The notes beneath the pieces are model-generated. The model ran no database searches and had not been told where the DNA came from. It saw only the letters and a list, made by a program, of their open reading frames with translations. A program made the translations under genes and the position numbers. A stretch of 7,791 bases of DNA. It comes from JAXHTH01 sp034211115. GTDB lineage: Bacteria; Planctomycetota; Phycisphaerae; Phycisphaerales; SM1A02. Below, in pieces: positions 1-6,095 of this stretch; position 1 is the stretch's first letter, and each line of letters starts with the position of its first letter. The DNA is taken from assembly GCA_034211115.1 (NCBI GenBank), contig JAXHTH010000317.1, forward strand, positions 1 through 7,791, written 5' to 3'.

Positions 1-605
1 TGACCTTGATGGTGGCGGGGAGGGGCGTGGCGCAACTCATCACCGACGGCTTCATCGTCACCTTTGACAACCCGCAGCTCGTCTATATCGCCAACGGCTC
101 CCTGCTGGGGCTGCCCGTGCCCGTCACGCTGCTCGTGATCGTCCTCGTCCTCTGCGCGCTGGCGACGCGGCGCACGACGCTGGGGCTGTTCATCCAGGCG
201 GTGGGCGACAACGACGTGGCCTCCCGCCTCGCGGGCGTGCCCGATCGCGTCGTGCGCCTCATCGCCTACGGCTTCTGCGGCCTCTGCGCGGGGCTCGCCG
301 GGCTCATCGAATGCTCCTACATCAAGGCCGCCGATGCGAACAACGCCGGCCAGTTGATCGAACTCGATGCGATCCTCGCCGTCGTCATCGGCGGGACCGC
401 CCTCACCGGCGGACGCTTCCTGCTGCTGGGCTCGATCATCGGCGCCCTCATCATGGAGACGCTCACCCGGACGCTCTGGGCGCATGATGTAAGCGCGGAC
501 ATCGTCCCCGCGCCCAAGGCGATCGCGGTCATCATCGTCTGCCTCCTCCAGTCGCCGGTCGTGCGGGCGCGCCTCGCCGCGTTGCGGGAAAGGAGGCGGG
601 CGTGA
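1..605 (+). CDS. ytfT: Sugar ABC transporter permease, YtfT-like (5' end outside the window)
   Basis: This is an inner-membrane permease of the ribose/galactofuranose (RbsC/BPD_transp_2) class of ABC importers. About 200 C-terminal residues are visible; the first full codon is at position 3, and the gene enters from the left. Family marks are an early VAGRGVAQLI segment, a hydrophobic helix around the VTLLVIVLVL stretch, the cytoplasmic loop with QAVGDNDVASRLAGV, the ELDAILAVVIGGTALTGG motif, and a C-terminal KAIAVIIVCLLQSP helix. The ALTGGR and LLQSP wording is closer to E. coli YtfT than to RbsC. The stop overlaps the GTG start of the next permease by 4 bases, which indicates translational coupling in one operon. 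The ATP-binding subunit and binding protein are presumably upstream. E. coli YtfT imports galactofuranose; the substrate here is inferred from resemblance only. Confidence 0.9.
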   Translation, partial: TLMVAGRGVAQLITDGFIVTFDNPQLVYIANGSLLGLPVPVTLLVIVLVLCALATRRTTLGLFIQAVGDNDVASRLAGVPDRVVRLIAYGFCGLCAGLAGLIECSYIKAADANNAGQLIELDAILAVVIGGTALTGGRFLLLGSIIGALIMETLTRTLWAHDVSADIVPAPKAIAVIIVCLLQSPVVRARLAALRERRRA

Positions 606-1627
606 GACTCCCGCTCGGAAGCCGCGACATCCCGCTCTGCGCGACGGCGATCGTGCTGCTGGGGATCTATCTCTTCGGCGCGGTGGCGTATCCCAACTTC
701 GCCTCCTGGGCCGTCCTGCGCAACCTGCTCGTGGACAACGCGTTCCTCGGCGTCGCGGCGATCGGCGCCACGCTCGTCATCCTTTCCGGGGGCATCGATC
801 TGTCCGTCGGTTCGGTCATGGCGTTCACGAGCATCCTCATCGCCGCCCTGATCGAAGAGCACGGCGTTCATCCGATACCCGCGATGCTCATCGCGCTCAC
901 GGCGGGGCTCCTGTTCGGCACCGCGCAGGGGTGGCTCATCCGCGCCTTCCGCCTTCCGCCGTTCCTCATCACGCTCGCCGGCCTGTTCTTCGCGCGCGGG
1001 GCCGCGTTCATCGTCCATCCGCAGTCGATCGGGATCTCGCACCCGTTCGTGTCGGAGACGCTGAACGAAACGCTGTCGCTGCACATCCCGCTCGGCCCGC
1101 GCGGGATCGTCATCCCCCTCACGGTGTTCATCCTCATCGCGAGCTTCGCGGCGGCGTGGTTCGTGCTCAGGCAGATGCGCTTCGGCCGGGCCATCTACGC
1201 GATCGGCGATGATGAGCAGGCGGCGATGCTGATGGGCCTGCCCGTGGGGCGCACGACGGTGCTCGTCTATTCCGCGGCCGGCCTGCTCTCGGCCCTGGCC
1301 GGTGTCGTGTTCACGCTCTACCAGCAATCGGGCGACCCGGCCGCGTGCAAGGGGCTGGAGCTGGACGCCATCGCCGCGGTCATCATCGGCGGCACGCTCC
1401 TCCAGGGCGGGGTCGGCTCCATCATCGGCACGTTCCTCGGCGTGCTCATCCTCGGCCTCATCCAGACCCTCATCACCTTCCAGGGCGATCTCAGCTCGTG
1501 GTGGACCCGCATCGCGGTCGGCGGACTCGTCCTCGCCTTCCTCATCCTGCACCGCGTCATCGAGTCCATCGCCGGCGGGTCGCTGCGGCGCCTGCGCGAG
1601 CGGGCCGACGCGGACGGCACCTGCTGA
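602..1627 (+). CDS. yjfF: Sugar ABC transporter permease, YjfF-like
   Basis: This complete 341-residue permease is the partner of the preceding YtfT-like subunit; the pair would form a heterodimeric channel in the inner membrane. It has the usual length for the family and many hydrophobic helices. Recognisable family marks are GGIDLSVGS at residues 63-71, a central loop with FGRAIYAIGDDEQAAMLMG, the ELDAIAAVIIGGTLLQGGVGS motif, and LSSWWTRIAVG near residue 297, which is typical of E. coli YjfF. The GTG start at 602 lies inside the previous stop codon region (GTGA overlap), and the preceding AAAGGAGG at 589-596 can serve as a ribosome binding site. This start gives a normal N-terminus. The gene ends the transporter operon, since a structured intergenic region follows. 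The galactofuranose assignment is an inference from the similarity; other pentoses or hexoses are possible. Confidence 0.9.
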   Translation: MRLPLGSRDIPLCATAIVLLGIYLFGAVAYPNFASWAVLRNLLVDNAFLGVAAIGATLVILSGGIDLSVGSVMAFTSILIAALIEEHGVHPIPAMLIALTAGLLFGTAQGWLIRAFRLPPFLITLAGLFFARGAAFIVHPQSIGISHPFVSETLNETLSLHIPLGPRGIVIPLTVFILIASFAAAWFVLRQMRFGRAIYAIGDDEQAAMLMGLPVGRTTVLVYSAAGLLSALAGVVFTLYQQSGDPAACKGLELDAIAAVIIGGTLLQGGVGSIIGTFLGVLILGLIQTLITFQGDLSSWWTRIAVGGLVLAFLILHRVIESIAGGSLRRLRERADADGTC

Positions 1628-1634
1628 CACCGGT

Positions 1635-1758
1635 ATTTCCAATGCACGCGCGGGCAACAGGCCGGTTGGCGGTACACTTCCGCGCGAGTCTGCACCGATA
1701 GACCCACACCGCCACCCGGACCCGGCCGACGGCCAGCTCCGGCGCGTGCATTGGAAAT
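1635..1758. repeat. Structured intergenic element bounded by a perfect 17-base inverted repeat
   Basis: The arms are ATTTCCAATGCACGCGC at 1635-1651 and its exact reverse complement at 1742-1758, 90 bases apart. Smaller pairings nest inside: CGCGCGG (1647-1653) with CCGCGCG (1680-1686), CAAC (1655-1658) with GTTG (1665-1668), and a right-hand stem of CCGGA (1716-1720) with TCCGG (1738-1742) enclosing GGCC-GAC-GGCC (1724-1734). It follows the permease operon at once, so it may end or process that transcript. The layout, two inverted arms around roughly 90 bases, also resembles REPIN-type or small palindromic mobile elements. No poly-T run follows the right arm. Whether it is multi-copy cannot be seen from one window. 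Confidence 0.6.
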
Positions 1759-1791
1759 GCAGGACTCGAGCAACACTCCGGCAGGCGCCGC

Positions 1792-1822
1792 TTCGTCCGT
1801 CCCGCGCCGCGCCCTATCATTG
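1792..1822 (+). promoter_or_regulatory. Candidate housekeeping promoter with TATCAT -10 element
   Basis: TATCAT at 1815-1820 matches the sigma-70-type -10 consensus in 5 of 6 positions and stands out in very GC-rich DNA. The hexamer 17 bases upstream (TTCGTC, 1792-1797) is only a poor -35 match. Transcription would begin near 1827, giving a leader of about 35 bases containing the Shine-Dalgarno site of the 1862 gene. The surrounding 10-mer CCTATCATTG (1813-1822) recurs exactly at 3400-3409 before another gene, which supports a real promoter role. Confidence 0.45.
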
Positions 1823-1861
1823 ACATGCTCGTGAGAGACCCATCGGCCGAGGAAAGACGTC

Positions 1862-2167
1862 ATGCCGGAAGACATCATTGATCGTGCGCGGGGCGGAGAG
1901 ATCGTGACGATGAGCGGCGAGGAGCTTGCGGAACTCAGGGAACGCGCCGAACTCGTCGAGGAGAAGGACACGTATCTCAGCGACATGATCCGCCTGCTGC
2001 GGCTCGATGATCTGCTCCTCGTGCAGGAGACCACCGACGAAAAAGAGATCATCATCCGCGCCATGCCATCACTCGATGAAGCTCGGGCGTTCATCGCCGG
2101 ACGGCTGGAGACCTACGAGCGCATGTGGGACGGCTGCGGGTGCAGCGTGACCTATTTCGATGAGTGA
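1862..2167 (+). CDS. Small acidic protein of unknown function with C-terminal WDGCGC motif
   Basis: I do not recognise a named family. The 101-residue product has no signal peptide or membrane helix, so it is probably cytoplasmic. Residues 19-57 form a charged, probably helical stretch rich in Glu, Arg and Leu with possible coiled-coil character. A second helix-like segment spans residues 70-88. The C-terminus reads WDGCGC (residues 89-94) followed by a short aromatic end; C92 and C94 could bind a metal or form a disulfide, but this is a guess. The start is well supported by GAGGA at 1849-1853, eight bases before the ATG, and by a candidate promoter at 1815. It stands alone between the transporter operon and a secreted hydrolase, 138 bases before the latter, so the neighbours give no clear functional hint. 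Codon use resembles the neighbouring genes, which argues for a true gene. Confidence 0.75.
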   Translation: MPEDIIDRARGGEIVTMSGEELAELRERAELVEEKDTYLSDMIRLLRLDDLLLVQETTDEKEIIIRAMPSLDEARAFIAGRLETYERMWDGCGCSVTYFDE

Positions 2168-2234
2168 CCGGGCCGGACCGGATCGAGCGTCATCGGCGCC
2201 GCGAACGACGAAGAGGCCTGGTCGACGCGGACCG

Positions 2235-2249
2235 GCGCCCTCGGGGCGC
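2235..2249 (+). other. Short GC hairpin in the 2168-2305 intergenic region
   Basis: GCGCCC (2235-2240) and GGGCGC (2244-2249) form a 6-bp stem with a TCG loop between the small unknown gene and the hydrolase. No T run follows, so it is at best a weak terminator or a leader structure. Apart from this and the Shine-Dalgarno site at 2294-2300, I see nothing else in this gap. Confidence 0.25.
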
Positions 2250-2305
2250 GGAACGTCCGAGGCGGGTTTGCCGAAGAACTCCCGGCCCGATCGAGGAGGA
2301 ATCCC

Positions 2306-3343
2306 ATGCTCAACGCGTTGCTGCTCTCCTTCGCCGCGATGATGGTCGGCCAGGCGCCGGCGACCGCCCGGGCCGAATACGAGCCCCCGAAAGCGATCGT
2401 CAGGACCGCGCCCGCGCAGGAGATCACGCTCCGCGATGCCGCGCGCGACCGCGATGTGCTGCTGACGGTGCGGCGACCTCGAGCCGACGACAACGACCAT
2501 GACGTGGGCGAGACCGGGGGCCCCGCCCCGCTGGTCATCTTCTCCCACGGCGCCGGCGGGTCGGGCGAGGCGTTCGAGCACCTCAGCACAGCGCTCGCCT
2601 TGCGCGGCTACGTCGTCGTCCATCCCTGGCATTCCGACTCGATCAAGCTCGCACAGCGCCGGGGCGAGCGGGGCCACGACCCGAAACGCGGCCTCGACCA
2701 ACTGGTCGATCGCGTCGATCTTCGCGATCGCCTCGCGGATGTGCAGTTCATCCTCGAGTCGATCGACGAGCTGGAGAAGGCCCTCGAAGCGCCGGGGCTC
2801 ATCGATCGGCAGCGCATCGGCATGGCCGGCCACTCGGCGGGGGCGATGACCACCCAGACCGCCGCGGGGCTGATGTTCTATCCCCGCGCCCGCGGCCGCG
2901 GTCGGTCGATGCCCGTCGAGGAGATCGATGCGTTTGCGGTCATTTCCGGGCAGGGCACGACGCGGCGCTCGATCACAGAGCGGTCGTGGGAAACGTGCAC
3001 GCGGCCGATGCTCGTCGTCGCGGGCAGCAGGGACGAAACATCGCTGACGGATGAGACGCCTGCCAGCCGGCGCCATCCCTTCGAGCACGCCCCGGCCGAC
3101 GGGACGAAGTACCTGCTGTTCATCGACGGCGCGACGCACAGCTCCTACCAGGGCAGGGACGCCTCGCGCCGGCTGCGCGAAGAGACGCCCTTGAACGTCG
3201 ACTGGATCGAGCGGATCACGACGGCGGCCGTCGTCGCGCACATGGACGCCTACGTCCGGGACGACAAGGCGGCGAAGACGTGGCTCGACTCCGGCGCGAT
3301 CAAGGCAATCGAGGGCGGCAGACTGGAGTGGCGGCACAAGTAG
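2306..3343 (+). CDS. Secreted alpha/beta hydrolase (dienelactone hydrolase / PAF-acetylhydrolase-like)
   Basis: This 345-residue serine hydrolase has a probable Sec signal peptide (residues 1-23, a hydrophobic stretch ending ATARA before EYEPP), so it likely acts in the periplasm or outside the cell. The fold marks are in order: the oxyanion-hole segment FSHGAGGSGE (residues 79-88), the nucleophile elbow GHSAG (175-179, Ser177), the acid in VVAGSRDETS (Asp243), and the histidine in IDGATHSS (His278). The triad is therefore complete. The general pattern matches predicted dienelactone hydrolases and platelet-activating-factor acetylhydrolase-like esterases; the natural substrate is unknown and is probably an ester. 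The start is fixed by a strong GAGGAGGA site at 2293-2300, six bases before the ATG. It is probably a single-gene unit, because a hairpin spans its stop codon and the next gene has its own candidate promoter. Confidence 0.85.
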   Translation: MLNALLLSFAAMMVGQAPATARAEYEPPKAIVRTAPAQEITLRDAARDRDVLLTVRRPRADDNDHDVGETGGPAPLVIFSHGAGGSGEAFEHLSTALALRGYVVVHPWHSDSIKLAQRRGERGHDPKRGLDQLVDRVDLRDRLADVQFILESIDELEKALEAPGLIDRQRIGMAGHSAGAMTTQTAAGLMFYPRARGRGRSMPVEEIDAFAVISGQGTTRRSITERSWETCTRPMLVVAGSRDETSLTDETPASRRHPFEHAPADGTKYLLFIDGATHSSYQGRDASRRLREETPLNVDWIERITTAAVVAHMDAYVRDDKAAKTWLDSGAIKAIEGGRLEWRHK

Positions 3344-3349
3344 GCCGCC
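3330..3349 (+). terminator. Hairpin spanning the hydrolase stop codon, terminator-like
   Basis: GGCGGC (3330-3335) pairs with GCCGCC (3344-3349) around an 8-base loop that contains the TAG stop. The downstream run is CTCCCCC rather than T-rich, so intrinsic termination would be weak. It may instead protect the 3' end of the transcript. Confidence 0.3.
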
Positions 3350-3399
3350 CTCCCCCGGCCCCGCGCGCTGCCGATCTCCGGGCTGCGCTCGCCCGCCCG

Positions 3400-3409
3400 C
3401 CTATCATTG
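3400..3409 (+). promoter_or_regulatory. Candidate promoter (-10 TATCAT) for the sigma-54 regulator gene
   Basis: TATCAT at 3402-3407 sits inside CCTATCATTG, an exact copy of the 10-mer before the 1862 gene. No good -35 hexamer is visible 16-18 bases upstream. Transcription would start near 3414, only about nine bases before the ATG at 3423, which lacks a Shine-Dalgarno site. The regulator mRNA could therefore be nearly leaderless. Confidence 0.45.
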
Positions 3410-3422
3410 TTCTGGTGAAACC

Positions 3423-4787
3423 ATGAGGAACGGGCCGTCAAACGAGCGGCAGGAAGTCATCCTCGACTCCATAAGCGACGGGGTCTTCACCGTCGATCGA
3501 AACTGGCGGGTGACCTCGTTCAACCGGGCGGCGGAGCAGATCACCGGCGTGCCCCGCGAGGAGGCGATCGGCCGTCGATGTTCGGATGTCTTTCGGGCCA
3601 GCATCTGCGAGAACGAATGTGCCCTGCGCCGGACGCTGAAGACCGGCCGGCCACTCGTCAACCGGGCCGTCTACATCATCCGCGCCGACGGGCAGCGGGT
3701 GCCCATCAGCATTTCGACGGCGATCCTCCGCGATCGCAAGGGAAACGTGATCGGCGGGGCGGAGACGTTCCGCGATCTGAGCGAGGTCGAGCAGCTTCGC
3801 AAGGAGCTGGAGGGCCGGTACAGCTTCGCGGACATCGTCGGCCGCAGCGCCGCGATGCAGAAGCTCTTCGGCCTCCTGCCCACGGTGGCGGAGAGCGACA
3901 GCACGGTGCTCCTGGAGGGGGCAAGCGGGACGGGCAAGGAGCTGGTCGCCCGGGCGATTCATGAACTCTCAACGCGACGCGCCGGGCCGTTCGTCGCCGT
4001 CAACTGCGGCGCGCTGCCCGACACGCTGCTCGAATCGGAGCTGTTCGGCTACAAGGCCGGGGCGTTCACCGACGCCCGGCGTGACAAGCCCGGTCGCTTC
4101 GCGCTGGCCGAGGGCGGGACGATCCTGCTCGACGAGATCGCCGACGTCTCGACCGCCATGCAAACCCGCCTGCTCCGCGTCCTCCAGGATCACGTCTATG
4201 AACCGCTCGGCGCCGTCGAGAGCCAGCGCGCCGACGTGCGCGTGATCGCGGCGTCGAATCGCGATCTCGATGACCTCGTGAAGGAAGGCGCATTCCGCCG
4301 GGATCTCTACTATCGAATCAACGTCGTGCGCCTGAAGCTGCCCGAGCTGTGCGATCGGCTCGAGGACATCCCTCCGCTCGTCGATCACTTCGTGGGGAAG
4401 TTCAACCGTCTCCAGGGCAAGGACGTGGTCGGCGTGTCGGACGAGGCGATGTCGTGCCTGATGCGCTACGACTATCCCGGCAACGTGCGCGAGTTGGAGA
4501 ACATCATCGAGCGCGCGTTTGCCGTGTGCCGCTGCGGACTGATCGATGTGAAACACCTTCCGGCCGAGGTGGCACCTGACGAAGAGCAGCCGCTCGAGGA
4601 CGGCCCGCCCGCGCCGCTGCGGGCGATGGAGGGGCGGATGCTGCTGGAGGCGGTGCGCCGCCACCGGGGCAACCGCACCGCCGCCGCCCGGGAGCTGGCG
4701 ATGCACCCCAGCACGCTGTACCGCAAGGCCAGGGCGCTGGGGATCGATCTGCCGCGAGAGGACGGCCGGCACCGCCGATCGTCCTGA
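3423..4787 (+). CDS. Sigma-54-dependent transcriptional activator (PAS, AAA+, Fis-type HTH)
   Basis: This 454-residue bacterial enhancer-binding protein would use ATP hydrolysis to open sigma-54 promoters. Domains in order: a PAS sensor (about residues 8-125), an AAA+ domain (about 135-365) and a Fis-type helix-turn-helix (about 402-440). The AAA+ motifs are Walker A GASGTGKE (166-173), Walker B with D237-E238 in ILLDEIAD, arginine-finger segment FRRDLYYR (291-298), and sensor II YPGNVRELEN (351-360). The sigma-54 contact loop reads GAFTDA (213-218) in place of GAFTGA. The PAS domain carries C53, C62 and C66, which could sense redox state or bind a metal or Fe-S group. There is no receiver domain, so it is not a classical response regulator. 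A sigma-54 promoter lies 212 bases after its stop, before the NifX-GNAT gene, which makes that operon its probable target. In Desulfovibrio, orange-protein operons are controlled by a linked sigma-54 regulator. Confidence 0.93.
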   Translation: MRNGPSNERQEVILDSISDGVFTVDRNWRVTSFNRAAEQITGVPREEAIGRRCSDVFRASICENECALRRTLKTGRPLVNRAVYIIRADGQRVPISISTAILRDRKGNVIGGAETFRDLSEVEQLRKELEGRYSFADIVGRSAAMQKLFGLLPTVAESDSTVLLEGASGTGKELVARAIHELSTRRAGPFVAVNCGALPDTLLESELFGYKAGAFTDARRDKPGRFALAEGGTILLDEIADVSTAMQTRLLRVLQDHVYEPLGAVESQRADVRVIAASNRDLDDLVKEGAFRRDLYYRINVVRLKLPELCDRLEDIPPLVDHFVGKFNRLQGKDVVGVSDEAMSCLMRYDYPGNVRELENIIERAFAVCRCGLIDVKHLPAEVAPDEEQPLEDGPPAPLRAMEGRMLLEAVRRHRGNRTAAARELAMHPSTLYRKARALGIDLPREDGRHRRSS

Positions 4788-4796
4788 GCGGGCATC

Positions 4797-4817
4797 GGCA
4801 CCGTGCTCGGTGCCTTT
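4797..4817 (+). terminator. Rho-independent-like terminator after the regulator gene
   Basis: GGCACCG (4797-4803) and CGGTGCC (4808-4814) form a perfect 7-bp stem with a TGCT loop, followed directly by TTT. The T run is short, so strength is uncertain. A second 6-bp hairpin, GGGACG/CGTCCC (4821-4836), follows at once. Together they separate the regulator transcript from the sigma-54-driven operon downstream. Confidence 0.55.
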
Positions 4818-4867
4818 CGCGGGACGCCCGCGTCCCCGATCGTCGGGCGGACTCGCGCCGATTACCG

Positions 4868-4889
4868 TTGCACCGCTGCAAGACTGCAG
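4868..4889 (+). promoter_or_regulatory. Candidate activator-binding site (phased TGCA repeats)
   Basis: TGCA occurs three times at exactly 8-base spacing (4869, 4877, 4885). The first two belong to the palindrome TTGCA-CCGC-TGCAA (4868-4881). The site lies roughly 140-155 bases upstream of the predicted sigma-54 transcription start, within the usual range for enhancer-binding-protein sites. Assignment to the 3423 regulator is inference. Confidence 0.3.
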
Positions 4890-4998
4890 GGCATATCGTC
4901 GCAGAAACGCGTCGGTATCGGCGTCCCGGATCGGTGGCATGACCGCTCAAACGGCGTTGCTGATGCCGAGAACGAGGGTCTGCCCTCTCCAAGTCGAT

Positions 4999-5014
4999 CG
5001 GCACACTCCTTGCA
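4999..5014 (+). promoter_or_regulatory. Sigma-54 (-24/-12) promoter of the NifX-GNAT gene
   Basis: The sequence CGGCACACTCCTTGCA fits the consensus TGGCACG-N4-TTGCA, with T to C and G to A as the only differences. The invariant GG (5000-5001) and GC (5012-5013) have the required 10-base separation. Transcription would begin near 5025, about three bases before the ATG at 5028, so the message would be almost leaderless; no Shine-Dalgarno site precedes that ATG. A linked sigma-54 activator gene just upstream supports the call. Confidence 0.7.
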
Positions 5015-5027
5015 GCCCCGTCTGTCG

Positions 5028-5909
5028 ATGCGGATCGCTCTGCCCATCTGGGAGGATCGGATTTCGCCGGTCTTCGACGTGGCGGCCCACGTCCTGATCG
5101 TCGATGCGGATCGGCAGACCGAGCGCAGCCGACAGGAACGGCGGCTGACGGCCGGCGCCCCGCACGAGCGGGTGGAAACGCTGCTCGCCTGGGGTGTGGA
5201 CGTGCTCATCTGCGGCGCCATCTCCCGGGTCATCGAGCAGCTTCTTCGCGCGCGGCAGGTCCGCGTCGTCTCGCGCATCTGCGGTGATGTCGACGAGGTG
5301 CTGGCGGCCTTCCTCGCCGACGGTCTGGAGGCGCCGCGGTTCCGACTCCCCGGCTGCACGTCGGCCAGGCGGGGCGGCCGACGGCGGCGACGGCGCGGCG
5401 CGACTCCCGGCTCCCCGCACGATGACTTCGCCACGTTCTGCGAGGATGTCATCATCAGCGAGACGGAGGCCGCCGACGTCCGGCCGGGCGCCGACGGCGT
5501 GGGCGGCGGGCATGATTCAACCGCTGCGGCAACCGGCCAGGTGCGGGCGTGGGTGGCCCGGGTGGGCGACGACCTGGCCGGCTCGCTCGTGCTCGATCAC
5601 CGCGGCGACGTGGGCCACATCCACGACATCTCCATCGCGCCGCGCTGGCGCGAGGGGCCCGTCCCCTGCCGGCTCATCCAGCACGCCCTCGGTCACTGCC
5701 GCCGGCATGGGCTGCTCAAGGTCACGCTGAACACGTCGAGCCAGCCTCGACGCATGCTGCGGCTCCTGCAATGCCTGGGCTTTCAGATCGGCCGTCAGCA
5801 TCGCCATCGCGGCGGCGAGTCGTCCACCGAGCTCTACCTCGACCTCTATCGCCGGGTGGATGAAGAGCGATGCGTCGATGAAGCAGGCGAGTGGCTTCTG
5901 GAAACCTGA
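5028..5909 (+). CDS. NifX-like (dinitrogenase cofactor/orange-protein family) domain fused to a GNAT-like domain
   Basis: The 293-residue product has two parts. Residues 1 to about 108 are a NifX/NifB-C-type domain beginning MRIALPIWEDRISPVFDVA, a characteristic family start, with VDVLICGAISR (57-67) and a PGC motif (108-110). This family binds or carries Fe-Mo, Mo-Cu or Fe-S clusters. An Arg-rich stretch (114-123) and a loose linker follow. Residues about 165-277 look like a GNAT acyltransferase fold: beta strands through IHDISIAPRW, a helix after the CoA loop, and a late LLQCLGF segment. The CoA pyrophosphate loop, usually RxxGxG, reads REGPVP (208-213), so CoA binding is uncertain. The frame is open back to a GTG at 4803, but that extension would cross the terminator and promoter and has no family match, so I chose the ATG at 5028. 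The fusion is unusual. The cytoplasmic role is inferred as cluster handling, possibly linked to PanD downstream. Confidence 0.82.
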   Translation: MRIALPIWEDRISPVFDVAAHVLIVDADRQTERSRQERRLTAGAPHERVETLLAWGVDVLICGAISRVIEQLLRARQVRVVSRICGDVDEVLAAFLADGLEAPRFRLPGCTSARRGGRRRRRRGATPGSPHDDFATFCEDVIISETEAADVRPGADGVGGGHDSTAAATGQVRAWVARVGDDLAGSLVLDHRGDVGHIHDISIAPRWREGPVPCRLIQHALGHCRRHGLLKVTLNTSSQPRRMLRLLQCLGFQIGRQHRHRGGESSTELYLDLYRRVDEERCVDEAGEWLLET

Positions 5910-6014
5910 CGAGATGAACGACCGTGCTCACGCGGTTTGATCACATCCCCTTTCTTCCTCGCCGGCCGTACACGTTCCCGCGAAACCGACCGGCACGACA
6001 CGCTTTTTTGACTC

Positions 6015-6095
6015 ATGAACAATGCGCCGGCCGCCGCGCCGCCGCCGCCTTCCGGGCCCCCGCGACGCCGACCGGCGAAGGAGTCTGACCGATGA
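6015..6095 (+). CDS. Possible 26-residue proline-rich leader peptide before the second NifX-like gene
   Basis: An ATG at 6015 opens a 26-codon frame with sequence AAAPPPPSGPPRRR in its middle. Its TGA overlaps the ATG of the next gene (ATGA, 6092-6095), so translation could be coupled. Four consecutive prolines are a known ribosome-stalling context. No Shine-Dalgarno site precedes it, and chance open frames are common in GC-rich DNA, so this is weak. The rest of the 5910-6091 gap holds a short stem GCCGG/CCGGC (5961-5965 with 5990-5994), a T6 run at 6004-6009, and the Shine-Dalgarno site AAGGAG (6078-6083). Confidence 0.2.
   Translation: MNNAPAAAPPPPSGPPRRRPAKESDR

Noticed and set aside
317..1657. 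Long minus-strand open frame opposite the permeases
   Set aside because: It is rich in Arg, Glu and Asp with no domain pattern and lies antisense to two well-supported permeases; this is a usual by-product of high GC content.
2069..3337. Long minus-strand open frame opposite the hydrolase
   Set aside because: It is antisense to a hydrolase with a complete catalytic triad, signal peptide and strong Shine-Dalgarno site; the opposing translation has no recognisable motifs.
4570..4585. TGGCACC resembling a -24 element inside the regulator gene
   Set aside because: No GC is found at the required distance and it lies within coding sequence.
4803..5027. Open in-frame extension of the NifX-GNAT gene back to a GTG at 4803
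   Set aside because: It would run through the terminator hairpin, the TGCA repeats and the sigma-54 promoter, and its translation does not resemble any domain, whereas the ATG at 5028 begins with the canonical NifX-family N-terminus.
5991..6010. Possible second sigma-54 promoter (CGGCACGACACGC) before the second NifX-like gene
   Set aside because: The -24-like half is good, but the GC lies eight bases after the GG and not ten, and the correct position reads TT. Spacing is strict for sigma-54, so I do not call it.
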